Positions 42,984 to 50,557 of a DNA stretch of 61,241 bases are shown in pieces. The notes beneath the pieces are model-generated. The model was not told the DNA's origin. It saw only the letters and a list, made by a program, of their open reading frames with translations, and did no database searches. The first letter of the stretch is position 1. Every line of letters begins with the position of its first letter. Source of the stretch: a virus; IMG/VR virus record IMGVR_UViG_3300028809_000014, positions 1-61,241 of that record; one strand, 5' to 3'. Both the position numbers and the translations under genes were made by a program.

Positions 42984-43318
42984 TAGATGTTCCTTCCGAT
43001 GCGATCCATCGCTTTTTCGAGTTCGGTAATACCGCTCTCGATGTTGAACAACACGCTCTCGCCGACCGACTCACGGATGCCCGCGAGGTGCTCGATGATC
43101 ACGGTCATGTCGGCCGACCGTTTGCACGTCTCAGCCTCGATCAGCTTGCGCAGGGTGTCGGCCGATTGCGACGACTCGATGGTGCTACCGTCGCCCAGGC
43201 GCACGAAGCTGGCAACGCCACGATACGCAGAGGCACCCAGTGCTACCGTGATGGCCTTGATGTCGTCAGCCGCAACGATGGCGACGAGACCGTTCAGAGG
43301 TGCGTAGATCTCGATCAT
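42983..43318 (-). CDS. Hypothetical protein
   Basis: 111 residues. Beta-rich first half (VAIVAADDIKAITVALG, FVRLGDGSTIESS) and a helical second half; the start fits a small single-domain fold. No family is recognised. It overlaps the zinc-ribbon gene start by one base (TAATG type) and follows the 167-residue gene with a two-base gap. Confidence 0.68.
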   Translation of the reverse strand: MIEIYAPLNGLVAIVAADDIKAITVALGASAYRGVASFVRLGDGSTIESSQSADTLRKLIEAETCKRSADMTVIIEHLAGIRESVGESVLFNIESGITELEKAMDRIGRNI

Positions 43319-43320
43319 GG

Positions 43321-43824
43321 TCAGGCCTTCCGCGTGCGCCGGATGTTGTCCGACCAGAGGTATTCGCCGTCTTCGATACGCGTCACGTGGACGCCGAGAG
43401 GCACGTCCGGCGTGAACTCGGGGATGCGAACCATCTTCGTCAACGCGTTGAAGTCTTTCACGTCACTCACGCCGGGCACGTTGACGTTGAGAACCGGACG
43501 CACGCCATCGTGCCAACGTTCTGTGTCGGCATGCGTCTCGACCGGCTGACGCACCACGGCGCGCACGTCCGGCACCATCAGGTAGGCGCCCATGCGTGGC
43601 GGGAAGCCCGACACGAGGCGGATCGTGACCACTTCGTCGCGGGCAAGTGCGAGGTTGATCACGGCTTGCACGCATTCGAGCGTGGTCTTCATTTGGCTTT
43701 CGGCGTAGAGCCCGAGCGCGTCTTTGATGGCATCAGAGATCATCGCGTTGTCCACGACCCCGTTTTCGTCGGGGAAGACGCAGGCAGCAATGCACGCGTC
43801 AATCTGGTCTTGGGTCAGCAACAT
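43321..43824 (-). CDS. Hypothetical protein
   Basis: 167 residues. A helical N-terminus (LTQDQIDACIAACVF) is followed by a beta-rich half with HVTRIEDGEYLWSDNIRR at the end. No motif that allows a function is visible. It stands in the middle of the long leftward operon, ten bases downstream of a lipoprotein gene. Confidence 0.68.
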   Translation of the reverse strand: MLLTQDQIDACIAACVFPDENGVVDNAMISDAIKDALGLYAESQMKTTLECVQAVINLALARDEVVTIRLVSGFPPRMGAYLMVPDVRAVVRQPVETHADTERWHDGVRPVLNVNVPGVSDVKDFNALTKMVRIPEFTPDVPLGVHVTRIEDGEYLWSDNIRRTRKA

Positions 43825-43833
43825 GGTGTTTCC

Positions 43834-44037
43834 TCAGTAAATGATCTTGGTATCGCGGCACGTCATGATGAACGTGAGTTGCGGGGCCTTGCCCGTTATG
43901 CGATGACGGATTGACGCGGGATCACAGCGCGTCACGAATGCGTTGAAGTCTCGATGAGCTTGCGTTTCATTGGTGTCGCCGCAAGCAGCGAGCACGACCA
44001 CGCAGACCAGAACGAGCACACGCTTGACTGTCAACAT
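43834..44037 (-). CDS. Small lipoprotein
   Basis: 67 residues with a signal peptide (VKRVLVLVCVVVLAAC) and lipobox LAAC; the mature part is only about 48 residues, with two further Cys that could form a disulfide. Small phage lipoproteins are often made early and act in superinfection exclusion at the receptor; that is possible here, but unproven. Confidence 0.72.
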   Translation of the reverse strand: MLTVKRVLVLVCVVVLAACGDTNETQAHRDFNAFVTRCDPASIRHRITGKAPQLTFIMTCRDTKIIY

Positions 44038-44053
44038 GGTCGTGCTCCTTTCG

Positions 44054-44284
44054 TCAGAACGAGTCGTCGTCGGCCGGAAGCTCTTCTTCCAGGGCTTCGG
44101 CGATCAGGTTGAGCGCGGCGGCCAGGGCGCGGGCGATGGCGGGCACGTCGGACTCCAGCCAGAAGACGCCGTTGCGCTTGCCATCGGGGCGCGCGGCAGG
44201 GCTGAAGCCCATCTCCTTGATCCGGTCAACGCTCAGTTCGACCTCCAGCTTCTTGCAGAGGTCCGTGGTGGAAATAGCGGCCAT
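44054..44284 (-). CDS. Small protein with acidic ADDDSF tail
   Basis: 76 residues from ATG 44284, preceded by AAAGG; the longer in-frame reading would run into the dUTPase gene. The fold looks helical (TDLCKKLEVELSVDRIKEMGF, then ARALAAALNLIAEALEEE). FSPAARPDGKRNGVFW in the middle recalls the short loops of HTH-like phage proteins. The last residues are ELPADDDSF, the acidic plus Phe type of end shared by several proteins here. Confidence 0.7.
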   Translation of the reverse strand: MAAISTTDLCKKLEVELSVDRIKEMGFSPAARPDGKRNGVFWLESDVPAIARALAAALNLIAEALEEELPADDDSF

Positions 44285-44318
44285 GGTTGTTTTGCCTTTC
44301 AGTAGCGGGGTTGGTTGA

Positions 44319-44936
44319 TCAGAGGTCGTCGCTTGTGGGGCCGGGGTCGTTCCATTCGATGCCGGGGTTGGCACCTTTGGTACGCCAGCCGTGTTTGCCT
44401 TCGGAGCCGAACGGATCTGCGCCGGGGTTGTCGGCGTAACGGTCGGTCGAGCCGAAGCCGCCCGTGCCGCGTGCGGTCGTGCCGAGTTCATCGACGACCT
44501 CGAACTGCACGCGGGGAATCGGGATGATCATGGCCTGGGCAATGCGGTCGCCGGGCTTGACGGTGAAGTGTTTAGCGTTCGTGTCGGCCGTCAGCTTGAC
44601 CATGATCTCACCACGATAGTCAGAGTCGATGATGCCGACGCAGTTGGCGAGCCGCACGTCGCTCTTGAAGCCGTGGCCGCTGCGCGAGAAGATCTGCATG
44701 ACCCAGCCGGGCGGGATCTCAACAGCGAGGCCAGTGCGGAAAACGCCAACATCGTCAGCCCACATGGAGCTTTGTGCCCAGGTGTTGTCTTCGTCCCAGT
44801 CTGCCGGCGCAACGGCGTGCAGGTCAAAGCATGCGGCCTGGAGCGACTGGTAATCGGGCACGATGGCCGCCTCGTGGAGCTTCTTCAGCTTGACGACGAG
44901 CGGGTCAGCCATGCAGGTGCGAAAGGTATTGGTCAT
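44319..44936 (-). CDS. dut: dUTPase with C-terminal extension
   Basis: 205 residues from ATG 44936, coupled to the preceding lipoprotein gene by ATGA. All five trimeric dUTPase motifs are visible: the AACFDLHA start, SRSGHGFK, GIIDSDYRGEI (catalytic Asp), GDRIAQAMI and RGTGGFGST. It removes dUTP and gives dUMP for thymidylate synthesis. It is longer than the usual 150 residues: about 40 residues follow motif V and end PGPTSDDL, close to the KGPSDDDF end of the exonuclease. Confidence 0.92.
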   Translation of the reverse strand: MTNTFRTCMADPLVVKLKKLHEAAIVPDYQSLQAACFDLHAVAPADWDEDNTWAQSSMWADDVGVFRTGLAVEIPPGWVMQIFSRSGHGFKSDVRLANCVGIIDSDYRGEIMVKLTADTNAKHFTVKPGDRIAQAMIIPIPRVQFEVVDELGTTARGTGGFGSTDRYADNPGADPFGSEGKHGWRTKGANPGIEWNDPGPTSDDL

Positions 44937-45331
44937 GGTGCGACTTTCAGGTTGATGTCGGGAACGATTGCGGCGGGCTTGAACACGACCACGTAGTGAT
45001 ACGTGCCAACCTTGGCCGGTTCGAGTTGTTCGATGAAGTACGTCACGTTGTCGGACAGCCCGAGGAAGTGCTTCTTGTACGCGCCAGGGCCGACCTTGCA
45101 AGTGATCGAGACCTTTTTCGGGCTGTCGTCATTGCCTCGACTGCAAAGCCCTTCGATGCTGAGCATGTAGTCACCCGTGATGCCGTTGTAAAAGACGACG
45201 CGGCGATTGATCTCGAAGTTGTCGGCGGCTTGTGAGAGGTTGCGCGAGGCAACGTCGGCGTCGGAAGAACAGGCGCCAAGGCCGATGGCGGCAAGGAGTG
45301 TGATGAGGGTTGTCTTTATCATGATGCTCAC
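44933..45331 (-). CDS. Beta-sandwich lipoprotein
   Basis: 132 residues. Signal peptide (IKTTLITLLAAIGLGAC) with lipobox LGAC. The mature part begins SSDADVASRNLSQAADNFEINRRVVFYNGITGDY; this SQAADNFEINRR-VVFYNGITG theme is known from phages as a beta-sandwich lipoprotein. Outer-membrane location is likely. The role is not established; exclusion of related phages is one idea. Start ATG 45331 overlaps the previous gene. Confidence 0.8.
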   Translation of the reverse strand: MSIMIKTTLITLLAAIGLGACSSDADVASRNLSQAADNFEINRRVVFYNGITGDYMLSIEGLCSRGNDDSPKKVSITCKVGPGAYKKHFLGLSDNVTYFIEQLEPAKVGTYHYVVVFKPAAIVPDINLKVAP

Positions 45332-45684
45332 AGCGATGAAGGTTGAGGGGCAGGTGATGGCGGCATGCGCCCATAGCCGGGAGGGCGTTGAGGCATGACA
45401 TATCCGCCCGAGGCTAACTTCTTGGCAGCAGGCTCGGGCAACTTCACGCCGTCGGCCTGTAGACGCGCAATGCGCTTCTTGTGCATGGCGGCCGAAGCGG
45501 CGAAGTGCTCGCTCCAGGCCGTGTCCTCGACGAGCTTCAGCATCGACTCGGCGAGTTGCTGTTGGGCCACGGTCTCGGCCGTCGGTGCCTTCGCGTGGCC
45601 CCAGCGGCGCGCGAGGTGCGCCAGGATGAAGGCCAACACGACGAAGATGCCGAAGCCGATCACGGCTTGGATGTTGTTAGACAT
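45328..45684 (-). CDS. Single-span membrane protein
   Basis: 118 residues. One N-terminal membrane segment (about 6-24, QAVIGFGIFVVLAFILAHL) is followed by a helical cytoplasmic or periplasmic part and a Pro-rich end (PQRPPGYGRMPPSPAPQP). No family is recognised. It overlaps both neighbours, four bases with the lipoprotein gene downstream and eight bases upstream. Confidence 0.68.
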   Translation of the reverse strand: MSNNIQAVIGFGIFVVLAFILAHLARRWGHAKAPTAETVAQQQLAESMLKLVEDTAWSEHFAASAAMHKKRIARLQADGVKLPEPAAKKLASGGYVMPQRPPGYGRMPPSPAPQPSSL

Positions 45685-46462
45685 CGACGCCTGCTCCTAC
45701 CTTGTCGTTAAGTAGCACATGAAAGACCTTCGTCAACGCCTGCACCGAGGCTTCGGGCACGTGGCACAGACGATCACTGTTGATCGCAAAAAGTGCGACG
45801 ATTTTCTTGGTCGCATCAACGCCGAACATGCTTCTGTAGTCAGTCGCGGCTTCGTTCATATCGGCCCGCGTGAACTCGGACGGCGCCACGGCTTTCTCGG
45901 GGATGACGTATTCGCCCTTGTCGCCGACGACACCGGGAATCGGCGCGGCCGAAGCGATCCCGCCCGTGGCATAGCTCACGTTGCTGGCGAACTTGGTGTT
46001 CTCGATCTCGTTCAGGTAGGTCACGATGCCGGCGAGGTAGTTGATGCCGCCCAGCATCTCGTTCACGCGGGCCTCGTGCGTCGGCAGGTTGATGCCTTCG
46101 GTGATCTTCTTGACGGCCTGGAAGACCATGCCGAGCGGCGAGTTGATCATCTGGCTGATCGACTGCATGCGCTGCTTGTGGAACGGGATGTCGCCGCCCA
46201 GGTTGTGGCGGGCGTGACCTTTGCCGCTGGCCGCTTGCTTGTAGGCCGAGATCAGCACGTGTTCGAGCTTTTCGTAGCCTTCGGTCGTTTCGGTGTCGTT
46301 GAACTTGAGGGTTTGCATGTCGAGGTACTCTCCGATGAATGCTGCAAGCAGCGGTTTGATGAATTCGGCTTCCCTGTAGCGCCGCCAATCGTTCATTTGC
46401 GCCCAGTGGGCGCGCATACTGTCGGCGGCACTCTCGTAGAAGGGTTCGTTGTCGTCTAGCAT
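45677..46462 (-). CDS. Helical protein of unknown function, possibly MazG-like
   Basis: 261 residues from ATG 46462; a TTG lies six bases earlier. No good ribosome site is seen, so translation may depend on coupling to the gene ending eight bases before. The sequence is mostly helical, with INSPLGMVFQAVKKITEGINLPTHEARVNEMLGGINYLAGIVTYL resembling MazG/HisE-type NTP pyrophosphatase helices; this is a weak resemblance only and no full Glu/Asp metal set is seen. Confidence 0.65.
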   Translation of the reverse strand: MLDDNEPFYESAADSMRAHWAQMNDWRRYREAEFIKPLLAAFIGEYLDMQTLKFNDTETTEGYEKLEHVLISAYKQAASGKGHARHNLGGDIPFHKQRMQSISQMINSPLGMVFQAVKKITEGINLPTHEARVNEMLGGINYLAGIVTYLNEIENTKFASNVSYATGGIASAAPIPGVVGDKGEYVIPEKAVAPSEFTRADMNEAATDYRSMFGVDATKKIVALFAINSDRLCHVPEASVQALTKVFHVLLNDKVGAGVDV

Positions 46463-46470
46463 TTGCAATA

Positions 46471-46803
46471 CTATACACGAGAATTTTCGTAACCGAAGTG
46501 AATTTTTTGTCGTCCAAGGAATTCGGCCCGGGTCAGTTCCACGGTCAGACCGGCAGCAATGCTGTCGCCGTTGATCGGCAAAGGCTCACCGGGCAAGGTT
46601 GCCCAGTAGTCATCGCTTTCCGGGATGTGCCAATACCGCACGCCCGGAATATCGAACTCAAGCATGCCTTCCTGCTTGATCGCTTCGATGGACGACTCAG
46701 CCTCATAAAGGCAAAGAACCGGGCGACGCCCGGCTTTAACCTCTTCGCGAATGTGTTGGCGCATGAGCGCCAGGGCCTCAGCCCGCTTGTTGGCGTATTT
46801 CAT
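46471..46803 (-). CDS. Hypothetical protein
   Basis: 110 residues, a helical basic start (KYANKRAEALALMRQHIREEV) and a beta-rich second half with PGVRYWHIPESDDYWATLPGEP. No family is recognised. The gene is two bases after the exonuclease stop and eight bases before the start of the next gene, so it belongs to the same transcript. Confidence 0.65.
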   Translation of the reverse strand: MKYANKRAEALALMRQHIREEVKAGRRPVLCLYEAESSIEAIKQEGMLEFDIPGVRYWHIPESDDYWATLPGEPLPINGDSIAAGLTVELTRAEFLGRQKIHFGYENSRV

Positions 46804-46805
46804 GA

Positions 46806-47414
46806 TCAGAAGTCGTCATCGCTAGGCCCCTTTACGCTCTTCTTCAGATTCATGAAGCACGACGCAATGGCTCGGGCCTGCCACTTTGCATCGTCGAGCG
46901 CGTGATGGGCCACGGCCTTCGGATCGTTGATGCTGCCGTCACGGTGGGGGTCATAGCCGATCAAGTAGTCAGCCACGTCAACCACGGTGCGCATGTCGCG
47001 GATCGAACGGAAGTGCCATGGCTCCTTCAACCCCACCGTACCCGTGTCGTAGGCGTGCTCCAGCCACGTGATGTCGGCCGTAGCGCCGTTGCCCCACGGC
47101 TGTACCTGGCCGGGCAGCGCGCGACCCCAGGAGGTGAACTGCTGCAACGCGGTTGCGAGTGCGAGTTTCAGGCGGCCGGTGTCCTGAAAGAGTTGGCGCG
47201 CCTCGGCGTTCTGCCGCATCCACCATGCCACGGTCTCGCCGTCCACGCGCGCGTTCTTGCAGGCGCTCGCGAACTCGATCTCTTCGTAGTAGGTCTGACC
47301 CAGCTTGCCGCTGCGTCGGTCGAACGCTACGGCGCCGATGGCGATCACTGGTGCGTCCCAGCGCTTGCCCAGGCTTTCGCAGTCAACGGCCACGTCGATG
47401 TATGGGCTCTTCAT
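46806..47414 (-). CDS. DEDDh 3'-5' exonuclease (Rv2179c-like)
   Basis: 202 residues. Motif I is AVDCESLG (Asp, Glu near residues 10-12), motif II is GNGATADITWLEHAY (Asp near 115) and motif III is HHALDDAKWQA (His and Asp near 172-176), which makes a complete DEDDh set. It matches the Rv2179c-like 3'-5' exoribonuclease family; DNA trimming is also possible. The C-terminus is KGPSDDDF, an acidic tail with terminal Phe. Confidence 0.85.
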   Translation of the reverse strand: MKSPYIDVAVDCESLGKRWDAPVIAIGAVAFDRRSGKLGQTYYEEIEFASACKNARVDGETVAWWMRQNAEARQLFQDTGRLKLALATALQQFTSWGRALPGQVQPWGNGATADITWLEHAYDTGTVGLKEPWHFRSIRDMRTVVDVADYLIGYDPHRDGSINDPKAVAHHALDDAKWQARAIASCFMNLKKSVKGPSDDDF

Positions 47415-47863
47415 TTCACAATTCCTAGCGCCGCGTGAACGGCAGAGCGAGCGTACCGACGGACGTTCTCTGCGTCCGCGTCGCTCAGTTGGTTGACGGT
47501 GGTGCCATGGATGCTGAAGGCCAGTTGTTCCGTAGCCGCCGTGTAGTCGATGGCGACCGCAGGCACATCCTTCATGCCCAGGGTTTCGATGTACCTGTCA
47601 GCACCGATGCTGGCAAGGCGGCGCAGCGTGCCCTCGGCCGCGCGATAGGTCTTGTCCTGCTTGCCATGCAGGAAGGCGCTCACGTAGGCCTTCTCGATGT
47701 GCGGCAGCATCGACGCAGTGGGCGGCAAGATGTGCGGCCGGGCGATGTAGAACGGTGTGACCTCGCGGATCACCTCGTGCCCATCGGGTTTCTTGCCAAG
47801 CACACACGTCCGGTTGCCCGAGGTGTACGTGACGACCCAGCCGTCAGGCGTTGTTGCGCTCAT
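47411..47863 (-). CDS. Hypothetical protein
   Basis: 150 residues from ATG 47863 (AAGGAG ten bases upstream); a GTG three codons earlier is closer to the ribosome site. The first half is beta-rich (GWVVTYTSGNRTCVLGKKPDG), the second helical. The gene overlaps its upstream neighbour by 20 bases and the exonuclease start by four. No recognised family; small phage proteins of this type often adapt host enzymes, but that is speculation. Confidence 0.66.
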   Translation of the reverse strand: MSATTPDGWVVTYTSGNRTCVLGKKPDGHEVIREVTPFYIARPHILPPTASMLPHIEKAYVSAFLHGKQDKTYRAAEGTLRRLASIGADRYIETLGMKDVPAVAIDYTAATEQLAFSIHGTTVNQLSDADAENVRRYARSAVHAALGIVK

Positions 47864-48173
47864 ATTGCTCACGCTCCTTGTCGGTGTAACGCCAGCGGAA
47901 GTAATGCTCGGTGCCGTAGCTCTCGGACCAGCAGGTCAGCGTGCCGTAGGCCGCCTTGATGATCACGCGACCCTCGAACAACGCCTGCCCGGTGAAGTCG
48001 TCGTTGTCGCAGATCTCGATCTTGATACCGGCCTTGGCGAGCAACTCCTTGAAACGCAACGCGAGCACAGACGGCAGATCGCGCAGCGGGTGGTAGAAGT
48101 CGTGAAGCTGCATGGCTGACATGCGGATCGTGATCTTGTGCGAGCCTTCAGAATTCGTCATCAGCAGCGACAT
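47844..48173 (-). CDS. Hypothetical protein
   Basis: 109 residues from ATG 48173; ATG 48161 is an alternative with less overlap. A beta-helix-beta layout with HKITIRMSAMQLHDFYHPL and a closing WRYTDKEREQYERNN. The early part overlaps the 3' end of the 116-residue gene by 26 bases. No family is recognised. Confidence 0.64.
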   Translation of the reverse strand: MSLLMTNSEGSHKITIRMSAMQLHDFYHPLRDLPSVLALRFKELLAKAGIKIEICDNDDFTGQALFEGRVIIKAAYGTLTCWSESYGTEHYFRWRYTDKEREQYERNNA

Positions 48174-48498
48174 GCTTGGCTCCCTTCTGCGCGTAGGCGA
48201 TCCACGAGTAGGTCTTCCCCTGGCCGCGCCGCGCCTCGTGCATCGGCCCATATGCGACAGGCTGACCCTTCTTGTCGTGCGTGCCGTGGGAGTACCACTT
48301 CCACACGTAGATGTCGCCGTCGATGTCGTCAACGGTTTGCATGGTCATGAGCCCCGTCTTGACGCTGCGCAACAGCAGCACACCGTGAATCGGAATGCCG
48401 GCCTCACGCAGTGCGTTCATGACGTGAACGTTGTGCCCGATGTCGTTGGTGATCGTGCGCAACGCGTCTGCGTCATAACGCACTTCGATGATCTGCAT
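48148..48498 (-). CDS. Protein with acidic AADDEF tail
   Basis: 116 residues. The sequence starts MQIIEVRYDADALRTITND and contains GDIYVWKWYSHGTHDKKGQPVAYG; a mixed alpha/beta small domain. The end is HVAADDEF, again an acidic residue run closed by Phe. Function unknown. GGACCATCT precedes the ATG, so the ribosome site is weak, and coupling to the upstream gene (nine-base gap) may help. Confidence 0.68.
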   Translation of the reverse strand: MQIIEVRYDADALRTITNDIGHNVHVMNALREAGIPIHGVLLLRSVKTGLMTMQTVDDIDGDIYVWKWYSHGTHDKKGQPVAYGPMHEARRGQGKTYSWIAYAQKGAKHVAADDEF

Positions 48499-48507
48499 AG
48501 ATGGTCC

Positions 48508-48819
48508 TTAAAAATCGTTGTCGTAAGGCCCTTCGAGACGCCACACGCGCACACCGGGGCTCTCGTGTGAAGGGTCGTCGTAGGTATGGCGAAAGCACAC
48601 GCCCAGGCCGGCGCGCAGGAACGGCTTGCGCAGGAACTCGACATCAGCCAGTTGCGCGTCAGGCACGAAGAAGGAGTCGCGGCCAGGGATGAACCGCTTG
48701 AACTTCTCCACCAGATGCTGCACCGCAGGGTCAGGCGGCCGGCCGGTGCGCGGCTTGTAGGCCGGGTCCGTGATGAGCACGGTGTGCTCGGCCAGTAGCT
48801 TGATGTCGGACTTGCGCAT
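48508..48819 (-). CDS. Protein with acidic PYDNDF tail
   Basis: 103 residues. KLLAEHTVLITDPAYKPRTG start, then a loop, GRDSFFVPDAQLADVEF and CFRHTYDDPSHESPG. Beta-rich with a basic centre. The C-terminus is RLEGPYDNDF, matching the KGPSDDDF end of the exonuclease in form. No family is recognised. Confidence 0.68.
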   Translation of the reverse strand: MRKSDIKLLAEHTVLITDPAYKPRTGRPPDPAVQHLVEKFKRFIPGRDSFFVPDAQLADVEFLRKPFLRAGLGVCFRHTYDDPSHESPGVRVWRLEGPYDNDF

Positions 48820-48820
48820 C

Positions 48821-49063
48821 TCAGACGTGGCGAAGCGTCTTGACGCGTTGCACGGCGTTCTTCGAGATCACGCCGGCCGCCTGCGCGCGGGCCAGTTCCT
48901 CGGGCGGCATCGCATGCACAGGGTATCGGCTGTGCCATGCGTTCTTCGCCATGTAGAGCAGGTCAGCGTGCACGCGCTGGGGAAACTTCTCACGAAGCTC
49001 GTTGTAGATCTTCGTGAGGCCGGGGCGACGCTCTTCAGCGTACTCAAGACGCGACTTGCTCAT
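48821..49063 (-). CDS. Small basic helical protein
   Basis: 80 residues from ATG 49063. It starts SKSRLEYAEERRPGLTKIYNELREKFP; helices with a basic overall charge and a VISKNAVQRVKTLRHV end. This could be a nucleic-acid-binding helix bundle. The start is two bases after the stop of the previous gene. Confidence 0.62.
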   Translation of the reverse strand: MSKSRLEYAEERRPGLTKIYNELREKFPQRVHADLLYMAKNAWHSRYPVHAMPPEELARAQAAGVISKNAVQRVKTLRHV

Positions 49064-49065
49064 GG

Positions 49066-49554
49066 TCAGATCGCGTTGTCCGGGTGTTCGGCCAGGAGCG
49101 CGGCCCAGGGCTTGGGCGGCCACTTGGCGGCACCATGGTTGGCGCTGGCCGACTCGGGCGTCTGGAACTGCGGACCCCAGTTGTGGCCGTCCCAGTGGCT
49201 GAAGCCGATGGTGACCATGCCGTCGAGCGCTTCGCTGTCGATCACGGCGTCGTCCTGCTCGGTCACGTAGACGCCCACGCGCGCGGGCGGCACTTCCTTC
49301 GGGTAGAAGACGGAGATCTGGAGGATCTCGCCCGTGGGCATCACGACTTCGCCGCCGATGGGCACCTCGAACATCTTGACCGTCGGCTTGGGCGTCTTCG
49401 AGATGGTCGGGTTTTCGTTGCGCAGGAAGGCGTCGGTGTCGATCACCAGGGCCTGCGTTTCGCCGACGGCAGGCGGGCTGAGTTCACCCACGGGTACGTC
49501 CTTGGGCGGAATGTGCCCTTCGATCTTCGGTTCCTTGCGGAGTTCGTTGTTCAT
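49066..49554 (-). CDS. Hypothetical protein after RdgC
   Basis: 162 residues, directly following rdgC in the operon (stop and start one base apart). A disordered, Glu/Pro-rich N-terminal half leads to a beta-rich domain with VFYPKEVPPARVGVYVTEQDDAV and HWDGHNWGPQFQTPESA. No family; its coupling to rdgC suggests a shared role in DNA metabolism, which is only an inference. Confidence 0.65.
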   Translation of the reverse strand: MNNELRKEPKIEGHIPPKDVPVGELSPPAVGETQALVIDTDAFLRNENPTISKTPKPTVKMFEVPIGGEVVMPTGEILQISVFYPKEVPPARVGVYVTEQDDAVIDSEALDGMVTIGFSHWDGHNWGPQFQTPESASANHGAAKWPPKPWAALLAEHPDNAI

Positions 49555-50547
49555 TTAAAAATCCTCGTCGTTGGTGGTGGAATCGGACTCGTCGGCCGGG
49601 CCGGCAAGTTCCGCGCTGATCGCGGTCACGAGACGACGATAGGTCGTTGCCGTGAGCCACGCGATGGAAAAGAACGCGGTGTCTTTGTCTTCACCACGCT
49701 CTTCGTTGTTGCCTTCGTTCGTCGTGCCGATGGTGCAGCCACGGAAGCACAGCTTGTCGTCGAAGCGGAAGGACATGAGCGGATCGACTTCGCCTTCCTC
49801 GATCCAGTCCATGCCAAGCTCGTGCACGTCGTAGTCGGCCTTCAGCAGGGCCTGGATCTCGTGGGCGCCGATGTCGCGGTCCTTGACGCTCACAACGCGC
49901 TTCTCGGGGCCTTTGAACTTGCCCTCGCTACGCGGATAGAACACCGCTTCGCCGTGCGTGTCGCGGGCCACGCCGTTGAGGTAGCTCACGACGCTCTTCT
50001 CGAACGACAGCGGGCTCGGCGTGAAGTCGTAGAAGGTATTGAAGAAGTTGAACACGATGTCGCAAACCGACTGCGCCTTCTTACCGGCCGCGCAGAAGAC
50101 GAACATCTGCGACTCGGGCGTGATCATCACGTAAACCATCTGTTCACGGATGAACGCCTTGGGGAGCATCTCGAACTCCACCTCGTCACGGGTTTGCGCC
50201 CATTCCTTTTTGCTGCCAGGGCGGCCGGTGAGATCTGCCAACGCGGCCATGCGCACCTTGACCTCTGCATCGCGCACCTTGGCCGGTAGGATGCGTTCGT
50301 TGATCTTGATGCCCAGCAGCACAGCGGCGCCGTTCAGGTCGAGCATGTAGCGGTCGTCGCCGTCGATCTCGGCAAAGCCCAGGCGCGAGTACGAGCCGCC
50401 CGAGGGCTCCATCGCTTCGACCTGCTGCGTTTCGATGTCGTCATTCAGGTTCAGCAGGCCGGCCATCAGATCGTTGCCGGTGAGGTGCTTGGCGCCGTCG
50501 TTGACCGTGAGGTTGTAGACGACAAAATTCTTGAAAGGGTTGCTCAT
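49555..50547 (-). CDS. rdgC: RdgC-like recombination-associated protein
   Basis: 330 residues. FKNFVVYNLTV start, GIKINERILPAKVRDAEVK and the KKEWAQTRDEVEFEMLPKAF segment are hallmarks of RdgC, a ring-forming DNA-binding protein that limits RecA in bacteria. In a phage it may control host RecA activity or protect phage DNA ends. The end is STTNDEDF, an acidic tail not seen in the cellular proteins I know, matching other proteins of this phage. Confidence 0.9.
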   Translation of the reverse strand: MSNPFKNFVVYNLTVNDGAKHLTGNDLMAGLLNLNDDIETQQVEAMEPSGGSYSRLGFAEIDGDDRYMLDLNGAAVLLGIKINERILPAKVRDAEVKVRMAALADLTGRPGSKKEWAQTRDEVEFEMLPKAFIREQMVYVMITPESQMFVFCAAGKKAQSVCDIVFNFFNTFYDFTPSPLSFEKSVVSYLNGVARDTHGEAVFYPRSEGKFKGPEKRVVSVKDRDIGAHEIQALLKADYDVHELGMDWIEEGEVDPLMSFRFDDKLCFRGCTIGTTNEGNNEERGEDKDTAFFSIAWLTATTYRRLVTAISAELAGPADESDSTTNDEDF

Positions 50548-50557
50548 GGTTTACTCC

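Noticed and set aside
49084-50289. 401-codon plus-strand frame opposite rdgC
   Set aside because: RdgC motifs on the minus strand are clear; this frame crosses two minus-strand genes and has no domain.
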